Of a stretch of DNA of 64,000 bases, positions 56,124-64,000 are shown piece after piece. The notes under the pieces were generated by a model that did not search any database, was not told the DNA's origin, and was given only the letters and a program-made list of their open reading frames with translations. Every line of letters begins with the position of its first letter. The first letter of the stretch is position 1. A program made the position numbers and the translations under genes. The stretch comes from Bacteroidales bacterium. Lineage in GTDB: Bacteria > Bacteroidota > Bacteroidia > Bacteroidales > JAQXIO01. Location: assembly GCA_029007825.1 (NCBI GenBank), contig JAQXIO010000053.1:92156-156155 (forward strand), written 5' to 3'.

Positions 56124-56131
56124 TATTTTTG
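56124..56131 (+). promoter_or_regulatory. -7 box of the Dabb gene
   Basis: TATTTTTG, 41 bases before the ATG at 56173. It lies just upstream of the mltF start codon, so the divergent promoters overlap. Confidence 0.45.
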
Positions 56132-56145
56132 CACTCTGTATTTCG

Positions 56146-56153
56146 CAAATGTA
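56146..56153 (-). promoter_or_regulatory. -7 box of mltF
   Basis: Minus-strand TACATTTG, 24 bases before the ATG at 56121. Confidence 0.5.
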
Positions 56154-56172
56154 ATTATTTATCCGATAGTTT

Positions 56173-56472
56173 ATGATCAAGCACATTGTTTTGTTTCAAT
56201 TAAAGCCTTTTGCTTCTGCCGACGAAAAAATGGCAAAAATGCAGGAGATCAAGTCAGGGTTAGAAAACCTGAAGGGTATTATCAAAGAGTTAAGATCGAT
56301 AGAGGTAGGACTGAACTGCAACCCTAACGAGAAATGGGATATCGTACTTGTTACTACATTCGACAATATGGAGGATTTGGATACTTATGCCAATCATCCC
56401 GACCATCTTGCCGTAGGGAAAATAATCGGTCCGGTAAAGAACGACCGTGCGTGCGTTGATTTCGTCATTTAA
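56173..56472 (+). CDS. Dabb-family stress-responsive alpha/beta-barrel protein
   Basis: A 99-residue Dabb-domain protein: MIKHIVLFQLKPFAS, GIIKELRSIEVGLN, WDIVLVTTFDNMEDLDTYANHPDHLAV. The fold dimerises into a small barrel. Plant relatives are stress-induced; bacterial ones are mostly uncharacterised. It diverges from mltF. Confidence 0.9.
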   Translation: MIKHIVLFQLKPFASADEKMAKMQEIKSGLENLKGIIKELRSIEVGLNCNPNEKWDIVLVTTFDNMEDLDTYANHPDHLAVGKIIGPVKNDRACVDFVI

Positions 56473-56628
56473 ACGGGTTACTGACAGATTTTCAGAATAT
56501 TATAAAGAAAGTTACCCGTACCCTTTATCTATTATGATAAATATTCTCCATATAATTTAATTATTTTGTATTTTTAAGAAATAGCGAAATATTTAAATTC
56601 GCAACAGGACATTTTATACATAGAATAT

Positions 56629-57654
56629 ATGAACGACGATTGCGTAATTTATTATAGTAAAATAGTAAAAGAACTATTTAAAGCACAAAAAGAAACGGAA
56701 GTCTTACGCATTTTCAACACTAAGAATTTCAATAGTTATATAAACCATCATGATAACTGGAATGGCGGTATTGATTATTATACTATTGAAATTGGAGTTT
56801 CGCCAATAGTATATTCCGAACTCAAGAAAAATAATCAAATCGAATTATTGGAGGAATGTATAGCTTCAGCATACAATGATGTAACAAAAGGGGACAAAAG
56901 TGTTATAATCGACAACATTCTAATCGTACCCAAAATAGATATAGAAGACGAGGAGATAATAGAAGAAGGCGAAGATGTTACTTTTTGGAATTTTGGGTAT
57001 TATCGAATGTTTATTAGTCATTTAACAGCAGATAAAACATCAGCTGCAAATTTGAAAACGGCATTATCTGTTTACGGAATATCTTGTTTTGTTGCACACG
57101 AAGATATTGAGCCTACTAAAGAATGGGCGAATGAAATAGAAAAAGCCCTTTTAACGATGAACTGTTTGTGTGCAATTATAACTCCTAAATTCAATGGAAG
57201 TTTATGGTGTGATCAAGAAGTTGGATTTGCATTGGGACACAAAGTGTTAGTTATTCCTATTCGAAAAGGAACTGATCCATACGGATTAATGGGGAAATAT
57301 CAAGGTATTCAATCTAAAAATAAAACAGCTAATCAATTAGCAAAAGAAATTTTTGAAATACTTTGTAAAAACAGTCATTCAAAAAAAACTTACACAAAAA
57401 TTTTAGGAAATTTATTCTTAAATTCCAAAAGTTCCAGTGAGGCTAATAAATGGATTGATGTTATCAATTCAATTGACATAATAGATAAAGATGTTACTGA
57501 ATTTATCAACATCCATTATTTAGACAATAACAATCTAAATGACAAAAAAATAATCGAAAAGGCAAATAAACTATTTACAAAATATACATTGACACCTATC
57601 AGCAATAAACTATTCATAAAAGAAGAGATTGTGACAGATGATTTACCTTTTTAA
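56629..57654 (+). CDS. TIR-domain protein, candidate single-gene defence
   Basis: A 341-residue protein with three parts. Residues 1-105 form a domain I do not recognise with certainty (HHDNWNGGIDYYTIEI is its most conserved-looking stretch). Residues 125-240 are a TIR domain: YRMFISHLTADKTSAANLK, GISCFVAHEDIEPTKEW, and the catalytic Glu197 in SLWCDQEVGFALG. The last 100 residues are helical and charged. Bacterial TIR domains cleave NAD+ or make cyclic ADP-ribose signals in defence. The gene is very AT-rich and isolated, with no ThsA-type partner, so it may act alone. The defence role is inference. Confidence 0.85.
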   Translation: MNDDCVIYYSKIVKELFKAQKETEVLRIFNTKNFNSYINHHDNWNGGIDYYTIEIGVSPIVYSELKKNNQIELLEECIASAYNDVTKGDKSVIIDNILIVPKIDIEDEEIIEEGEDVTFWNFGYYRMFISHLTADKTSAANLKTALSVYGISCFVAHEDIEPTKEWANEIEKALLTMNCLCAIITPKFNGSLWCDQEVGFALGHKVLVIPIRKGTDPYGLMGKYQGIQSKNKTANQLAKEIFEILCKNSHSKKTYTKILGNLFLNSKSSSEANKWIDVINSIDIIDKDVTEFINIHYLDNNNLNDKKIIEKANKLFTKYTLTPISNKLFIKEEIVTDDLPF

Positions 57655-57867
57655 TCAAACAGTAGTAGAAATACAGAAATACTTATTATCATTGTAGATT
57701 CAATCTTTAAGCAAAACAAGGACATATCAGTTATAATAATCAAGAGCGCCGACTTTTATTGGAGTAATTATCGACTGATCTTTTACATGCTCACATAGGT
57801 GGTAAAAGAGGGAGGCAGGGCAATAAAAAATACCGGCCAAGGGAGTAAGCGGACTATATCTGCCCAA

Positions 57868-58326
57868 TCAATCACAGCTGTTATATTCCATACTATACAT
57901 GTCGAACCCTTCCGCCCAATAGTCTTTTTTAATTTCATTCAGTTCAAAACCTTGCTTTTTATAAAATTTATAGGCTAATTGTGAGGTTCTAACGGTTATC
58001 TTTTGAACAGTAGCTATCGATACAAGTTTCTTTATTCTATGTTCAAGTAATTGTGTTCCTAATGATTTTCCCTGGTATCGGGGGTGTATGATGTCCCAAC
58101 TAATTTTTCCTACCGTCTTATTCTCTGCAAAATTTATTCCACCACAACCAATAATTTTCCCATTCAAAAGCAAGACGTAATAAAGCTCTCTTTTGCTTTC
58201 TAAGTACTCATTTAATTCGGTTTCTTCATCGGGAGCAAAGTATTCGGGGGTATTCAGCCTGAGCAAACCGATTACGGCACTTTTATCGGCCGGTTCGTAT
58301 TCCCTAATTGTAACCAACTCGTTCAT
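57868..58326 (-). CDS. GNAT N-acetyltransferase
   Basis: A 152-residue GNAT-fold protein: VTIREYEPADKSAVIGLL at the start, the central strand KISWDIIHPRYQGKSLGTQLLEHRIKK with the acetyl-CoA loop RYQGKSLG, then AYKFYKKQGF. The substrate is unknown. It lies 25 bases after pyrC on the same strand, so it may be co-transcribed. It is more AT-rich than pyrC, which fits separate acquisition. Confidence 0.88.
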   Translation of the reverse strand: MNELVTIREYEPADKSAVIGLLRLNTPEYFAPDEETELNEYLESKRELYYVLLLNGKIIGCGGINFAENKTVGKISWDIIHPRYQGKSLGTQLLEHRIKKLVSIATVQKITVRTSQLAYKFYKKQGFELNEIKKDYWAEGFDMYSMEYNSCD

Positions 58327-58351
58327 TTTTCTACCAAGAGAGTATATGCTA

Positions 58352-59695
58352 TTAACGTGAAAAGTGAAGCGGCATGGCTGTGCGCACTTTGTTTATTTCT
58401 CCCTCATTATAAGCGAGGGTACCATTTATAAAGGTCTTTAATACCCGATTTCTGAATGTCGTTCCTTCAAAAGGGGACCATCCGCATTTATAAAGGATGT
58501 TTTCGGGCTGGACGGTCCACGGGTCTTCGGGACGTACTATTACAAGATCGGCATAATAGCCTTCGCGTATATATCCTCGGTCGGGTATTCCGAAGAGTCC
58601 GGCGGGTGCATGCGCCATTTTTTCGACGACCATTTCTTTAGTAAAGATGCCTTGTTCGGCCAGTTCGAGCATGGCAACCAAAGAGTGTTGCACCAACGGG
58701 CCGCCGGATGCTGCTTTCAGGCATGAGCCTTCTTTCTCAGAGAGCAGATGGGGGGCATGATCGGTTGCGGCAATGTCGATGTATCCTTCACGCAAACCTT
58801 CGCGCAATGCGTTCCGGTCGTATATGGTTTTAATGGAGGGATTCCATTTTATCCTGTTCCCGTACCGATCGTAGTCCTGATCGGAGAACCAAAGGTGGTG
58901 TACGCAGACTTCGCCGGTAATCATCTTGGCATTAAGGGGTTTATTTTCGAGAAGTTCGATTTCGCGCGCAGTGGAGAGATGCAGAAGGTGCAGGCGGGTA
59001 TCGAAGCGCTTCGCCATTTCCACGGCTTCGAGGGAAGAGAGGTAACAGGCTTCTTCACTCCGTATCAGAGGATGGTAATGAATATCCAAATCGTCTCCGT
59101 AAAGAGATTTATAACGTGCTATATTGGCCTGAATAATACTTTCTTTCTCACTGTGTACGGCTATCAGTTTCTTTACCTGGGAAAATATGCGTTCGAGGGT
59201 TTCCTTGTTATCGACGAGCATATTTCCGGTAGAGGAGCCCATAAATATTTTTACTCCGGGAACGAACGATGAGTTTGCCTGCTTTACTTCTTCGAGGTTG
59301 TCGTTGGTTGCCCCCATAAAGAATGCATAATTTGCATACGAGACCTGCGATGCCCGTTCATATTTCGCCAACAGATCGGTAATGGTGGTGGTCTGGGGTT
59401 TCGTATTGGGCATATCCATAAACGAGGTTACGCCTCCTGCTATCGCCGCTTTTGATTCGGTTTCGATATCGCCTTTATAGGTGAGTCCGGGATCACGAAA
59501 GTGTACCTGATCGTCGATTACGCCGGGAAGGAGGTAACAACCGTAAGCATCTATACGTTCCGCATCTTCAGGGGCTTTAAACGGTATTTCGCGGGGAACG
59601 ACTTTTGCTATACGGTTTCCTTCGGTGAGTACCGAAGCGAAAAAGGTTTTTCCTTCATTTATCACACGGGCGCCTTCGATCCAGTATCGTTTCAT
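58352..59695 (-). CDS. pyrC: Dihydroorotase
   Basis: A 447-residue amidohydrolase that cyclises carbamoyl-aspartate in pyrimidine synthesis. The zinc motif reads [10 protein letters not shown] (61-70), so the first of the usual two histidines is Gln; as far as I recall other Bacteroidota dihydroorotases also read this way. [25 protein letters not shown], the HSEKE and HLLHLSTA blocks and ATDHAPH are intact. A lysine ligand is replaced by other residues. It sits downstream of the glycosyltransferase gene with a 141-base gap and its own -7 box. Confidence 0.92.
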   Translation of the reverse strand: MKRYWIEGARVINEGKTFFASVLTEGNRIAKVVPREIPFKAPEDAERIDAYGCYLLPGVIDDQVHFRDPGLTYKGDIETESKAAIAGGVTSFMDMPNTKPQTTTITDLLAKYERASQVSYANYAFFMGATNDNLEEVKQANSSFVPGVKIFMGSSTGNMLVDNKETLERIFSQVKKLIAVHSEKESIIQANIARYKSLYGDDLDIHYHPLIRSEEACYLSSLEAVEMAKRFDTRLHLLHLSTAREIELLENKPLNAKMITGEVCVHHLWFSDQDYDRYGNRIKWNPSIKTIYDRNALREGLREGYIDIAATDHAPHLLSEKEGSCLKAASGGPLVQHSLVAMLELAEQGIFTKEMVVEKMAHAPAGLFGIPDRGYIREGYYADLVIVRPEDPWTVQPENILYKCGWSPFEGTTFRNRVLKTFINGTLAYNEGEINKVRTAMPLHFSR

Positions 59696-59797
59696 AATGC
59701 ATTCTGCTTTATTTATAGAATATTAGGTTACGCCTCAACAATCTTTGAGAATAAGTTCTCACGATTGTAGGGAGCTTTTACTCTATTTTCCAAAAAA

Positions 59798-59805
59798 CAA
59801 AGATA
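59798..59805 (-). promoter_or_regulatory. -7 box of pyrC
   Basis: Minus-strand TATCTTTG about 100 bases before the pyrC ATG; the leader would carry a small GAGAA/TTCTC hairpin near 59749-59762. Confidence 0.5.
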
Positions 59806-59836
59806 GGGAAATTCCCTGCGAAAACGGTTGCTTCGC

Positions 59837-60577
59837 TTACTGTTTTCTTTTATAGGAGCGGAAAAGGCTTCTCCATTTCAGCTGCACTACTCCGAAGAGG
59901 GCTTCGCCGAATATGCCTGAGTTCATTTTGGATACGCCTTGTTCGCGGTTGATGAATATAATGGGGACTTCCTTTAGCCTGAAACCATATTTATAGGCGG
60001 TAAATTTCATCTCTATCTGAAAGGCGTAACCGACGAAATGAATGGATTCAATGCCTATTGTTTCGAGTACTTCGCGACGGTAACATACGAATCCTGCCGT
60101 TGTGTCAGCAATGTTCATTCCTGTAATGAAACGGACGTATTTGGATGCAAAATAGGACATGAGTACCCGCCCCATAGGCCAGTTTACGACGTTTACACCG
60201 CTTTTGTAACGCGAGCCTATCGCCACGTCGGCACCTTCTGTGGCACAGGCATTATAGAGACGGGGAAGGTCTTTGGGGTTATGCGAAAAATCGGCATCCA
60301 TTTCAATGACATACCGGTAATCTCTTTCCAATGCCCATTCGAACCCGGCGATATAGGCACGACCGAGCCCCGATTTTTGCTGCCTTTCCATTAGATAGAG
60401 CATATCGGGAAATTCCTGTTGCAGGTTTTTCACAATGGCTCCGGTACCATCGGGCGAACCATCATCGACCACCAGTATATGAAACTGTTTGGGCAAAGAG
60501 AATACGGCCCGGATAATCGCTTCGATATTCTCCTTCTCATTGTAAGTGGGTATTATGACGAGGGTGTCAGATTGCAT
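59837..60577 (-). CDS. Dpm1-like polyprenol-phosphate glycosyltransferase (GT2)
   Basis: A 246-residue family 2 glycosyltransferase that probably loads mannose or a similar sugar on a polyprenyl phosphate. VIIPTYNEKENIEAII, VVDDGSPDGT and the metal-binding EMDADFSHNP are intact, and GSRYKSG with INREQGVSKM match dolichol-phosphate mannosyltransferase-type enzymes. It has no clear membrane helix. It is divergent from mfd. Confidence 0.92.
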   Translation of the reverse strand: MQSDTLVIIPTYNEKENIEAIIRAVFSLPKQFHILVVDDGSPDGTGAIVKNLQQEFPDMLYLMERQQKSGLGRAYIAGFEWALERDYRYVIEMDADFSHNPKDLPRLYNACATEGADVAIGSRYKSGVNVVNWPMGRVLMSYFASKYVRFITGMNIADTTAGFVCYRREVLETIGIESIHFVGYAFQIEMKFTAYKYGFRLKEVPIIFINREQGVSKMNSGIFGEALFGVVQLKWRSLFRSYKRKQ

Positions 60578-60607
60578 ATACTTATGCTGTATTGTACTCT
60601 ATGGGCC

Positions 60608-60615
60608 CAAATGTA
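60608..60615 (-). promoter_or_regulatory. -7 box of the glycosyltransferase gene
   Basis: Minus-strand TACATTTG, 30 bases before the ATG at 60577. Confidence 0.55.
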
Positions 60616-60632
60616 GTTAAAATCCAGAATAA

Positions 60633-60675
60633 TTTAAAACGGAGGCTCCTTTTTCGCACTTGCTTCCGTTTTAAA
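60633..60675. other. 14-bp hairpin between divergent promoters
   Basis: TTTAAAACGGAGGC (60633-60646) pairs with GCTTCCGTTTTAAA (60662-60675) with one G-T pair. It lies midway between the promoters of the glycosyltransferase and mfd genes, so it cannot terminate either; an operator or insulator is possible. Confidence 0.5.
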
Positions 60676-60733
60676 AATTCACAAAAGGAGGCTAAGGGTA
60701 TCTATAACAGTTTCCCGCTAACCGGAAAAAGGG

Positions 60734-60741
60734 TATATTTG
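60734..60741 (+). promoter_or_regulatory. Promoter of mfd
   Basis: TATATTTG, with TTTC at 60711-60714 nineteen bases upstream as an imperfect -33. The TTG start is 15 bases after the -7 box, so the leader is very short. Confidence 0.6.
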
Positions 60742-60755
60742 CAAAAAAATTAAGA

Positions 60756-63700
60756 TTGGAGCTTCCAGAATTGTACAAGAAACTCTTTTCAGGACATCCG
60801 GTAGTAAAGGAACTACTCAAATTAAACACACCGGAAAAGGGTAGTAACATTCAATTAAAGGGCCTGAACGGGTCATCAAAAAGTTTATTATTATCCGCTT
60901 TTTTTCAGGAAAGCGGGCGCTTTTTGTTGTGTTTGTCGAACGATGCCGAGGATGCCGGATACCTATACCATGATTTTTGTCAGATTCTCGGCGAGGAGAA
61001 TGTATTCTTTTTCCCTTCGGCATATCGGCGGGCCATTAAATACGGACAGAAAGACGCTGCGCAGGAAATTGCCCGCACAGAAGTTCTCTGCCACCTGGAA
61101 GCAAGCGATTCACCTGTCCTTATCGTTACCTATCCCGACGCTTTATCCGAAAAGGTGGCATCGAAGGAGGCGCTGCAGGCTCGCAACCTGACTGTCAGCA
61201 AAAACGAACGTATCGACAGTTATGCGGTTGCGGAAATATTAGATGGCCTCGGTTTCGAGGAGGTGGAATATGTCTATGAGCCGGGGCAGTATGCGTTGCG
61301 GGGCAGTATTTTAGATGTGTATTCTTTTTCAAACGAATATCCTTACCGTATCGATTTCTTTGGCGACGAGATAGAGTCTATCCGGAGTTTCGAGGTGGAG
61401 ACACAACTTTCGCGGGAGCAGCTGGAATCGGTACAGATTGTCGCGGCTATCGACCAATCGGAAGGCGACTCTCTTTCTTTGCTGGATTATCTGCCGGATG
61501 AAACAATTATCCCGATATGGGACCCTGTGTGGTGCGGAGAGCGTTTCCATGCGGTTTACAACGATCATGCGGCACAGTTCCACCAGGACGAAACGCCTAC
61601 GCAGGAAGAGATACAAAGATTGTTAGTAAAGCCGGAGCAGCTATTGAAATCTATCCGGAAACGGCCGCTTTTGCTTATGGGTAGCCGGGGCAATGAAAGC
61701 GTGACTGCTACCGTAGAGGCAAACACTACAGCTCAACCGCTTTGCCATAAGAATTTCGACCTTATCAGCCAGCAGTTCGGGGAATATCTCGCCAAGGGTT
61801 ATGAGCTTTTTATTTTAAGCGATACGGTGAAACAGACCGAACGGATCAAAACGATATTCGAAGACCGGGGAGACAAACTTCCGTTCATACCCGTACTGAA
61901 AACCTTACACGAGGGGTTTGCAGACAATATGCTGAAGGCCTGTTTTTTCACCGATCACCAGATTTTCGACCGATTCCATAAATACAACCTCAAAAGCGAC
62001 AAGGCTCGTTCGGGCAAGATTTCTCTTTCACTGAAAGAGCTGAACCAGTTCTCCATAGGCGACTATGTCGTTCACATCGACCACGGTGTCGGGAAGTTCG
62101 GAGGTTTGCTCCGTACGGAGGTGAACGGTTCTATGCAGGAGGTTATCAAGCTTCTTTACCAGAACGACGATGTTATATTGGTGAGCATCCATTCGCTGCA
62201 TAAATTATCCAAATACAAAGGTAAGGAGGGCGAGCCGCCACGTATCAGCAAATTGGGTAGCGGTGCATGGGAACGGATGAAGGAGAAGACGAAAAAGCGT
62301 GTGAAGGATATTGCGCGCGACCTGATTCTGCTTTATTCGAAACGACGCCAGGAGAAGGGTTTTGCATTTTCTCCGGACAGCTATCTGCAACAGGAGTTGG
62401 AGGCTTCGTTCCTTTATGAAGATACGCCCGACCAGCTGAAGAGTTGTATGGATGTAAAGAGCGATATGGAACGGGAGATTCCGATGGACCGCCTTATTTG
62501 CGGGGATGTAGGTTTCGGGAAGACCGAGATTGCCATCCGCGCCGCGTTCAAGGCCGTTACGGACAGCAAACAGGTGGCTGTTCTGGTGCCTACTACGGTG
62601 CTGGCTTACCAGCATTTTCAGACCTTCACTTCGCGGCTGAAAGATTTTCCGTGTAAAATCGATTATCTGAGCCGTGCCCGTACGGGCAAAGAGACAAAGG
62701 AGATTCTGAAGTCACTGGCTGAGGGAAAGATCGATATACTGATCGGGACACACCGTCTGGTGGGAAATGACGTTCATTTCAAAGACTTAGGGCTTCTGAT
62801 TATCGACGAGGAACAGAAATTCGGTGTCTCGACAAAGGAGAAGCTGAAACGGCTAAAAGTAAATGTGGATACGCTGACGCTTTCGGCAACTCCTATTCCG
62901 AGAACTTTGCAGTTTTCACTGATGGGTGCCCGCGACTTTTCCACTATCACTACTCCCCCACCCAACCGCTATCCTATCCAGACAGAGGTACACCGTTTCG
63001 GGGAGGAGATTATACGGGAGGCTATCCAATTCGAAATGAGCCGTAACGGCCAGCTGTTTTTTATCAATAACCGTATCCAGAATATTTATGAGCTGGAGGC
63101 TTTTGTGAAACGCACGGTTCCGGAGGCCCGTGTTGCGGTAGGACACGGACAGATGGCTCCGGAGGTTCTGGAACAGCTTATCATCGATTTTTCCAATTAC
63201 GAATATGACGTGTTGATCGCTACTTCGATCGTGGAATCGGGCATCGATATTCCGAATGTGAATACGATTATCATACAAAATGCCCAGCAGTTCGGATTGA
63301 GCGATTTACACCAGTTGCGCGGACGCGTAGGGCGTAGTAACCGGAAGGCGTTCTGTTACCTGCTTACTCCACCGTTAAACCTGCTTACCCCCGAGGCTCG
63401 CCGGCGCTTACAGGCTATAGAGAATTTCTCGGATTTAGGAAGTGGGATTCATATCGCTATGCAGGATCTCGATATACGCGGAGCGGGGAATTTGTTAGGT
63501 GCGGAACAGAGCGGTTTTATTGCTGACTTAGGTTACGAGGCTTATCAACGGATATTGGAGGAGGCTGTTCTGGAACTGAAGGAGGAGGAGTTTGCTTCGT
63601 TGTTCGAGAATAGCCCGGAGGACGAGGAGAACCGTACTTTCGTGCATGAGACACAGATCGAAAGCGATCTGGAACTGCTGTTTCCGCCTACTTATATTCC

Positions 63701-64000
63701 GAACGACTCGGAGCGTATCGGACTTTACCGCGAACTGGACAAGATAGAGACGGATGCCCAGCTGAAACCTTTCGTTGCCCAGTTAAAAGACCGTTTCGGC
63801 AAGATTCCGCCACAAGGACAGGAGCTTATCCGAGTGGTAGAGCTGAAACGCCGCGGTAAAAAATTAGGAATCGAGAGGTTGCTTCTGAAAAACGGCAATC
63901 TTTCCATCCATACCGTATCGAATGAGAATTCGCCTTATTATCAGTCGAAGAGTTTCGATCGTTTACTGACTTTTGTGGGTTCGCATCCGCAGGAGTGTAA
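60756..64000 (+). CDS. mfd: Transcription-repair coupling factor (partial at window end)
   Basis: The frame is open from a TTG at 60756 to the window end, giving 1081 codons of a protein usually about 1110-1150 long, so only its C-terminal tip is missing. Mfd pushes stalled RNA polymerase off damaged DNA and recruits UvrA. A UvrB-like N-terminal region is followed by the RNA-polymerase-interacting domain (LSLKELNQFSIGDYVVHIDHG). The RecG-like translocase follows, with GDVGFGKTE (Walker A), IDEEQKFGV (DEEQ box) and RGRVGRS. The start is TTG because no ATG is available before the conserved N-terminus; a second TTG (60771) is possible. Confidence 0.95.
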   Translation, partial: MELPELYKKLFSGHPVVKELLKLNTPEKGSNIQLKGLNGSSKSLLLSAFFQESGRFLLCLSNDAEDAGYLYHDFCQILGEENVFFFPSAYRRAIKYGQKDAAQEIARTEVLCHLEASDSPVLIVTYPDALSEKVASKEALQARNLTVSKNERIDSYAVAEILDGLGFEEVEYVYEPGQYALRGSILDVYSFSNEYPYRIDFFGDEIESIRSFEVETQLSREQLESVQIVAAIDQSEGDSLSLLDYLPDETIIPIWDPVWCGERFHAVYNDHAAQFHQDETPTQEEIQRLLVKPEQLLKSIRKRPLLLMGSRGNESVTATVEANTTAQPLCHKNFDLISQQFGEYLAKGYELFILSDTVKQTERIKTIFEDRGDKLPFIPVLKTLHEGFADNMLKACFFTDHQIFDRFHKYNLKSDKARSGKISLSLKELNQFSIGDYVVHIDHGVGKFGGLLRTEVNGSMQEVIKLLYQNDDVILVSIHSLHKLSKYKGKEGEPPRISKLGSGAWERMKEKTKKRVKDIARDLILLYSKRRQEKGFAFSPDSYLQQELEASFLYEDTPDQLKSCMDVKSDMEREIPMDRLICGDVGFGKTEIAIRAAFKAVTDSKQVAVLVPTTVLAYQHFQTFTSRLKDFPCKIDYLSRARTGKETKEILKSLAEGKIDILIGTHRLVGNDVHFKDLGLLIIDEEQKFGVSTKEKLKRLKVNVDTLTLSATPIPRTLQFSLMGARDFSTITTPPPNRYPIQTEVHRFGEEIIREAIQFEMSRNGQLFFINNRIQNIYELEAFVKRTVPEARVAVGHGQMAPEVLEQLIIDFSNYEYDVLIATSIVESGIDIPNVNTIIIQNAQQFGLSDLHQLRGRVGRSNRKAFCYLLTPPLNLLTPEARRRLQAIENFSDLGSGIHIAMQDLDIRGAGNLLGAEQSGFIADLGYEAYQRILEEAVLELKEEEFASLFENSPEDEENRTFVHETQIESDLELLFPPTYIPNDSERIGLYRELDKIETDAQLKPFVAQLKDRFGKIPPQGQELIRVVELKRRGKKLGIERLLLKNGNLSIHTVSNENSPYYQSKSFDRLLTFVGSHPQEC

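Noticed and set aside
56629-58326. TIR gene plus adjacent acetyltransferase as a Thoeris-like or two-gene defence pair
   Set aside because: The genes are on opposite strands, convergent, and separated by about 210 bases; the acetyltransferase is paired with pyrC instead, and no ThsA homologue is present.

Overview
The window looks like a chromosomal segment of a member of the Bacteroidales (phylum Bacteroidota). Many genes are preceded by the TAnnTTTG -7 box typical of that phylum. Shine-Dalgarno sequences are mostly absent. There are many exported or lipoprotein glycoside hydrolases, a LruC-domain lipoprotein, an OmpA-type porin and a carboxynorspermidine decarboxylase. I cannot name the genus from sequence alone.

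Layout. 0-2 kb: fluoride channel crcB, then a decayed MNT-HEPN nucleotidyltransferase gene and more debris. 2-3 kb: nth, abutted by a small CRISPR array. 3-18 kb: glycan-degrading enzymes (GH65-like, GH37 trehalase, sialate O-acetylesterase plus GH2 beta-galactosidase) interleaved with umuDC, a TM2/DUF2752 pair, NADH dehydrogenase ndh, an AAA_14/DUF4143 ATPase and a YjbR protein. 18-27 kb: nspC and a UvrD/PcrA helicase, a secreted beta-helix protein and a GH78-like enzyme. 27-33 kb: a four-gene operon (ECF S-component, phosphoribosyltransferase, DUF362, polyferredoxin), then tgt and an LptF/G-type permease. 33-38 kb: LruC lipoprotein, small ATPase, methyltransferase-like membrane protein, cysteine-less thioredoxin-fold protein. 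38-43.3 kb: an AT-rich Hachiman (hamAB) anti-phage locus followed by a gene-poor scar that holds a fossil CRISPR array. 43-54 kb: serB, PHP phosphoesterase, GH78 and clan GH-A hydrolases, MscS channel, OmpA protein. 54-58 kb: a second CRISPR array, MltF-like transglycosylase, Dabb protein, and an AT-rich gene for a TIR protein. 58-64 kb: acetyltransferase, pyrC, dolichol-phosphate-mannose-type glycosyltransferase and mfd, which is cut by the window end.

The genome-defence theme is the most striking. Two CRISPR arrays share one repeat and homologous leaders, are 51 kb apart, and have no cas genes between them. A third, degenerate array retains 33- and 36-nt spacing. There is a complete Hachiman pair, a lone TIR NADase candidate with an uncharacterised N-terminal domain, and a pseudogenised MNT-HEPN gene. 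A family of roughly 60-75 bp imperfect inverted repeats recurs at five sites; in two tandem copies it carries complete promoters in front of tgt.
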